A stretch of 13,470 nt of DNA from Patescibacteria group bacterium (GTDB lineage Bacteria; Patescibacteriota; Microgenomatia; UBA12405; JAHJSD01), in the NCBI GenBank assembly GCA_018830585.1, contig JAHJSD010000009.1, forward strand, positions 1 to 13,470. Reading direction: 5' to 3'. The notes under the pieces are model-generated. The model ran no database searches and had not been told where the DNA came from. It worked only from the letters and a program-made list of their open reading frames with translations. Shown here one piece after another: positions 11,901-13,470 of this stretch; within the stretch, counting starts at the first letter, position 1; the number at the start of each line of letters is the position of its first letter. The position numbers and the translations under genes are program-made.

Positions 11901-12673
11901 CCTGGATCCAGGTTTTCGGCGGCGATGTAGTCGCTTATTCATCAATAAATAACCCGATTCCGGTTACCTGCACCAATGATTTTGACGGCGGCGGCAGTTG
12001 TCTGCCTTTTATCGCTTCCAGCGAACCCTCTTCCGGATTTTTTGAAGAGGGAGTGGTTTCTGCGGGCAGCGCCATTTCTTACGGCGATGGTTTGGCGGTA
12101 GGCAACCCGAACGATTGGCAGGTATTAAGCGATAATCTCTGGAGACCGGTAGGCCGCGGCTATAATTATATCTTGAGTTTGGCCAGTACGGATGTGGCTC
12201 CGGGTGATATTTTTAGCAGCGGCCAAGATCTTGCTGATATCAACGGGCTGGATGACGGCATAGTTGCCGGCGGCGAAACAGAAATCAAATTGATAAACGG
12301 GAACTTGATCATAGATCGGGATTTGGAGATCCAGCCTGACGGAGCCGCTTTGATTGTTGTTTCCGGAGATATCATCATCAACAGAGATGTTGTCAGGGTC
12401 GAAGGAGTCTTTATCGCCGACGGGTCGATTCAGGCGGCCGGCGATCCGAATCTGAGCGAGCTTCAATTGGTAATGGAAGGGACTTATATTGCCGATGCCG
12501 ACGGAAACGGCGCCGGATCAATAATTAATAACCGTGATTTGGGCCCAGGAGCGACAGGAAACAGTCTTAATCCGGCGATAATCTTCAGGTTCAGACCGGA
12601 TTTATTAGTGTCGATTCTTAAAGACGGCAGGATTACCGAATCTTTAACTGATTGGCAGGAGGTAAGACCATGA
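8975..12673 (+). CDS. Giant Cys-rich multidomain surface protein, putative pilus-associated adhesin
   Basis: 1232 residues, GTG start 2 nt after the upstream stop. In order: signal peptide 1-35 (cut near TASA-C36); Cys-rich segment 36-136 with 21 Cys; Thr/Pro linker (about 137-171); Cys-containing beta domains (about 172-395); second linker with four TPTN-type repeats (about 396-437); a thrombospondin-type-1-like motif (WSGLGACSNSCGNGTQSRTC, from 438) running into a segment to about 585 with 31 Cys; a 'GWAxD' Ig-like domain (about 600-700); another Ig-like region (710-860); a carboxypeptidase-regulatory/SdrD-like domain (about 860-968, DSSGSYSTTLPY); and a C-terminal domain (975-1232: IQVFGGDVVA, FIVSGDI-like strands, FRFRPDLL...WQEV) that I recall from Microgenomates surface proteins. 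No sortase motif or TM anchor is visible. Its end overlaps the PilX-like start (ATGA), suggesting a tip adhesin analogous to PilY1. That role is inference. Confidence 0.82.
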   Translation: MVRNNKTLRLLSLFLFLLGGFFSLPAFFGELTASACGEKGCLNESNGSTQDCSLCENCTMLGCINDGSCCSTNCSGVSTSGCSVTTGVYCDLGSPSCRMAGGSCAGNCIPHCGKACGSSCKVTCSNCTNFTNCPACSATATPTPTATPVNTPGPLTPANTPKPPNTPVPGGCTNITYMPNPASPLANQSMTVNISRVGATSCFGNWDNVQFFLDGVQQSGGSLCYDDHSTNCGEGYHWHVNSGSAGQHQMRFGINGGACLCNIASFTTQPVNAWVQGRVANYQGSASAGCPYNTYWGHCAEGACPIGYCVNTPSLTVVCNGPSGSRTSTWSCNGCGAFYSTGTGYFYAGDSVTCTVSSLPSGYRLAEFLCPNASLASSSCFGTLTANNNDWWFLIEPIPTPTIVPPTLTPTNTPTNTPTNTPTNTPTLVPPTATPTPCAGTWSGLGACSNSCGNGTQSRTCNCPAGCYSYSGCTGPAASCGGTDTSSCCICSASCSCTLCGAGCGVYCGYRTVAGKRCCGSGCEQNCDYACPCFECEDCSPACGQARDCGPDCPNTDIGNCDTESGDGVFCGDPIPDDPCGGDCEDEADWRYDRLNLPASNISIVHGLSFPVRGWACDLNLAASTGVNSILVQEGGTTLFTLSQNENRNDVLSSGYCNVLRSGFNHSLSTAGWSLGSHTIYFIADNAVGGCPGDWEVENSNTPIVITITNNPPVNVSLTPNSGDICRDHYGPEVDFTAVYRDTDLQSAVPGRDHDVRIGQVRFGEASDPLALITYTDNESGSNTISFAYGNNISMESSSVSAVDGGNLSLSFTLDFSAFSIEDYGNYNLYLRSTDWAGATDGWDLMGDLDIWNCDQVLIDGTVYDLTLIFPYTTCADLDPAVAPPMASVTVDFDCGADGAFTETTDSSGSYSTTLPYESNCQYALTYPGYFNDLADLTGCGGSCEEGLTGLVQVEPSSEPFYQAAIDFGMSGAGSPWIQVFGGDVVAYSSINNPIPVTCTNDFDGGGSCLPFIASSEPSSGFFEEGVVSAGSAISYGDGLAVGNPNDWQVLSDNLWRPVGRGYNYILSLASTDVAPGDIFSSGQDLADINGLDDGIVAGGETEIKLINGNLIIDRDLEIQPDGAALIVVSGDIIINRDVVRVEGVFIADGSIQAAGDPNLSELQLVMEGTYIADADGNGAGSIINNRDLGPGATGNSLNPAIIFRFRPDLLVSILKDGRITESLTDWQEVRP
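10205..10252 (+). repeat. Four 12-nt tandem repeats encoding a TPTN linker
   Basis: Four copies of ACCAATACTCCA-like units (third-position changes in the last two) encode TNTP repeats in the second Thr/Pro linker of the giant surface protein. Such in-frame repeats can vary in number and so change linker length. Confidence 0.8.
12657..12663 (+). promoter_or_regulatory. Strong Shine-Dalgarno site for the PilX-like gene
   Basis: AGGAGGT lies 6 nt before ATG 12670, inside the end of the giant surface-protein gene. It is the strongest ribosome site in the window and confirms the start of the last gene. The ATGA overlap adds translational coupling. Confidence 0.8.
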
Positions 12674-13470
12674 TCGCTAAATTAATTATTAAACCAAAAG
12701 TTTTTCACCGGTCCCCTTCTTCGGGACAGGTAGCCTTAATTATTCTGACGGTGATGGCCACGGCCTTGACCTTAGGGCTTTCAATGTCGGAAAGAGTCTT
12801 GACCGATTTGAGGATTAGCGAGCAAAACCAGGAATCCACCCGCGCTTTTTCTGCCGCGGAAGCCGGTGTCGAGGAGGCTTTAAGAGTGATTAGAGAAGGC
12901 GGTGTCACCTCAGACATTGATATTTCAGATTTAGCGGATGACCTGGGAGTTGACGAGGTAACGATTGATTCGACAACAATTGGGGGAACAGACCAGTTTA
13001 GTTTTTCTCAATCTTTTCAGTCCGGAGAAATCGCTCTTATTTGGTTGAGAAACCATGACGCCAATGGCGATTTCGACGAGGCCAGCGGTTATGACGACGC
13101 CAGTGTTGATCTTTGCTGGGAAAATGAGGCCGCTTTGGAGGCGGTCTATTTTTACCGGTCGGGAGGGAGCTACGGAGTTCGCCGCTTCACTTTTGACCCT
13201 GTTGCTGACAGAAGAGATTTCAGCGGAGGCGCTGGCACCGGCAACCATTTCAGTCCGCCGACAGGGGCGGGATGCGCCGGCATGAATTTAAGCGGGACGG
13301 TGGACTTAAGCGCCGAGACACCGTTATTTTTAGTGGTTAAACCCTTCTACCAGGAAACGAGGATTGGCGTTTTGGGGCTTTCTCCCTTGCCTGTTCAGGG
13401 TTATGAAGTTACGTCCGCCGGGTCGATAACCCAGAATACCCAAGAAAAAATAAGCAGAAAAGTCAAGGCC
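12670..13470 (+). CDS. PilX-like minor pilin / pilus assembly protein, 3' end cut off by the window
   Basis: Open from ATG 12670 to the last base, 267 codons without a stop, so at least 267 residues. A basic N-terminus (KLIIKPKVFHR) precedes SSGQVALIILTVMATALTLGLS, a hydrophobic helix at about residues 20-38. Then comes RISEQNQESTRAFSAAEAGVEEALRVI (about 48-74), the PilX N-terminal signature ('FyaAEAGvEeAL'). No F-T-L-I-E pilin cut site is present; PilX-type proteins in CPR and Gram-positive bacteria often have only the SGQ-x-hydrophobic start. The rest is an Asp/Gly-rich, beta-predicted domain with two Cys. ATGA overlap with the upstream gene and a strong Shine-Dalgarno site indicate co-translation. 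By family it belongs to the minor-pilin tip complex and completes the H-I-J-X set. Confidence 0.85.
   Translation, partial: MIAKLIIKPKVFHRSPSSGQVALIILTVMATALTLGLSMSERVLTDLRISEQNQESTRAFSAAEAGVEEALRVIREGGVTSDIDISDLADDLGVDEVTIDSTTIGGTDQFSFSQSFQSGEIALIWLRNHDANGDFDEASGYDDASVDLCWENEAALEAVYFYRSGGSYGVRRFTFDPVADRRDFSGGAGTGNHFSPPTGAGCAGMNLSGTVDLSAETPLFLVVKPFYQETRIGVLGLSPLPVQGYEVTSAGSITQNTQEKISRKVKA

Overview
The window looks like a chromosomal surface-appendage locus from a Candidate Phyla Radiation (Patescibacteria) bacterium, probably of the Microgenomates type. The grounds are a tandem array of short class-III-signal pilins with the 'ARDxxRKxDI...YYxDNxxYP' signature, a giant Cys-rich surface protein ending in a domain I associate with Microgenomates secreted proteins, weak or absent Shine-Dalgarno sites at many starts, and palindromic or low-complexity repeats in the gaps. 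This assignment is inference from pattern memory; no marker gene is present. All supported genes are on the + strand, and I see no tRNA, rRNA, CRISPR array, transposase or integrase.

Layout. (1) 35-2702: five paralogous major-pilin/pseudopilin genes in tandem. The last is separated from the fourth by a gap filled with hairpins. (2) 2919-4422: three overlapping or abutting minor pseudopilins that read as the FimT/GspH - PilV/GspI - PilW/GspJ order. (3) 4423-4915: a non-coding gap of degenerate inverted repeats ending in a promoter. (4) 4916-7726: a 936-residue protein with a long arginine-rich low-complexity N-terminus, an internal twin-arginine/lipobox signal, a Thr/Pro linker and a C-terminal C39-like cysteine peptidase domain. 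(5) 7727-8138: a second repeat-filled gap with an 89-bp palindromic insertion, a 43-nt repeat shared with 2777-2819, and a good promoter. (6) 8139-13470: a tightly coupled operon of a membrane-anchored lectin-like protein, a 1232-residue Cys-rich multidomain surface protein, and a PilX-like minor pilin that runs off the window end.

Together the genes suggest a type IV pilus: several candidate major subunits, a priming/tip set of minor pilins (H/I/J plus PilX type), and a large Cys-rich adhesin translationally coupled to the PilX-like gene. That order recalls fimU-pilV-pilW-pilX-pilY1 of Proteobacteria, so the 1232-residue protein may be a non-homologous functional counterpart of PilY1. The pilus ATPases, platform protein and prepilin peptidase are not in the window. 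The C39-like lipoprotein and the lectin-like anchor protein lie between the two minor-pilin blocks and could act in processing or tethering, but that is inference.
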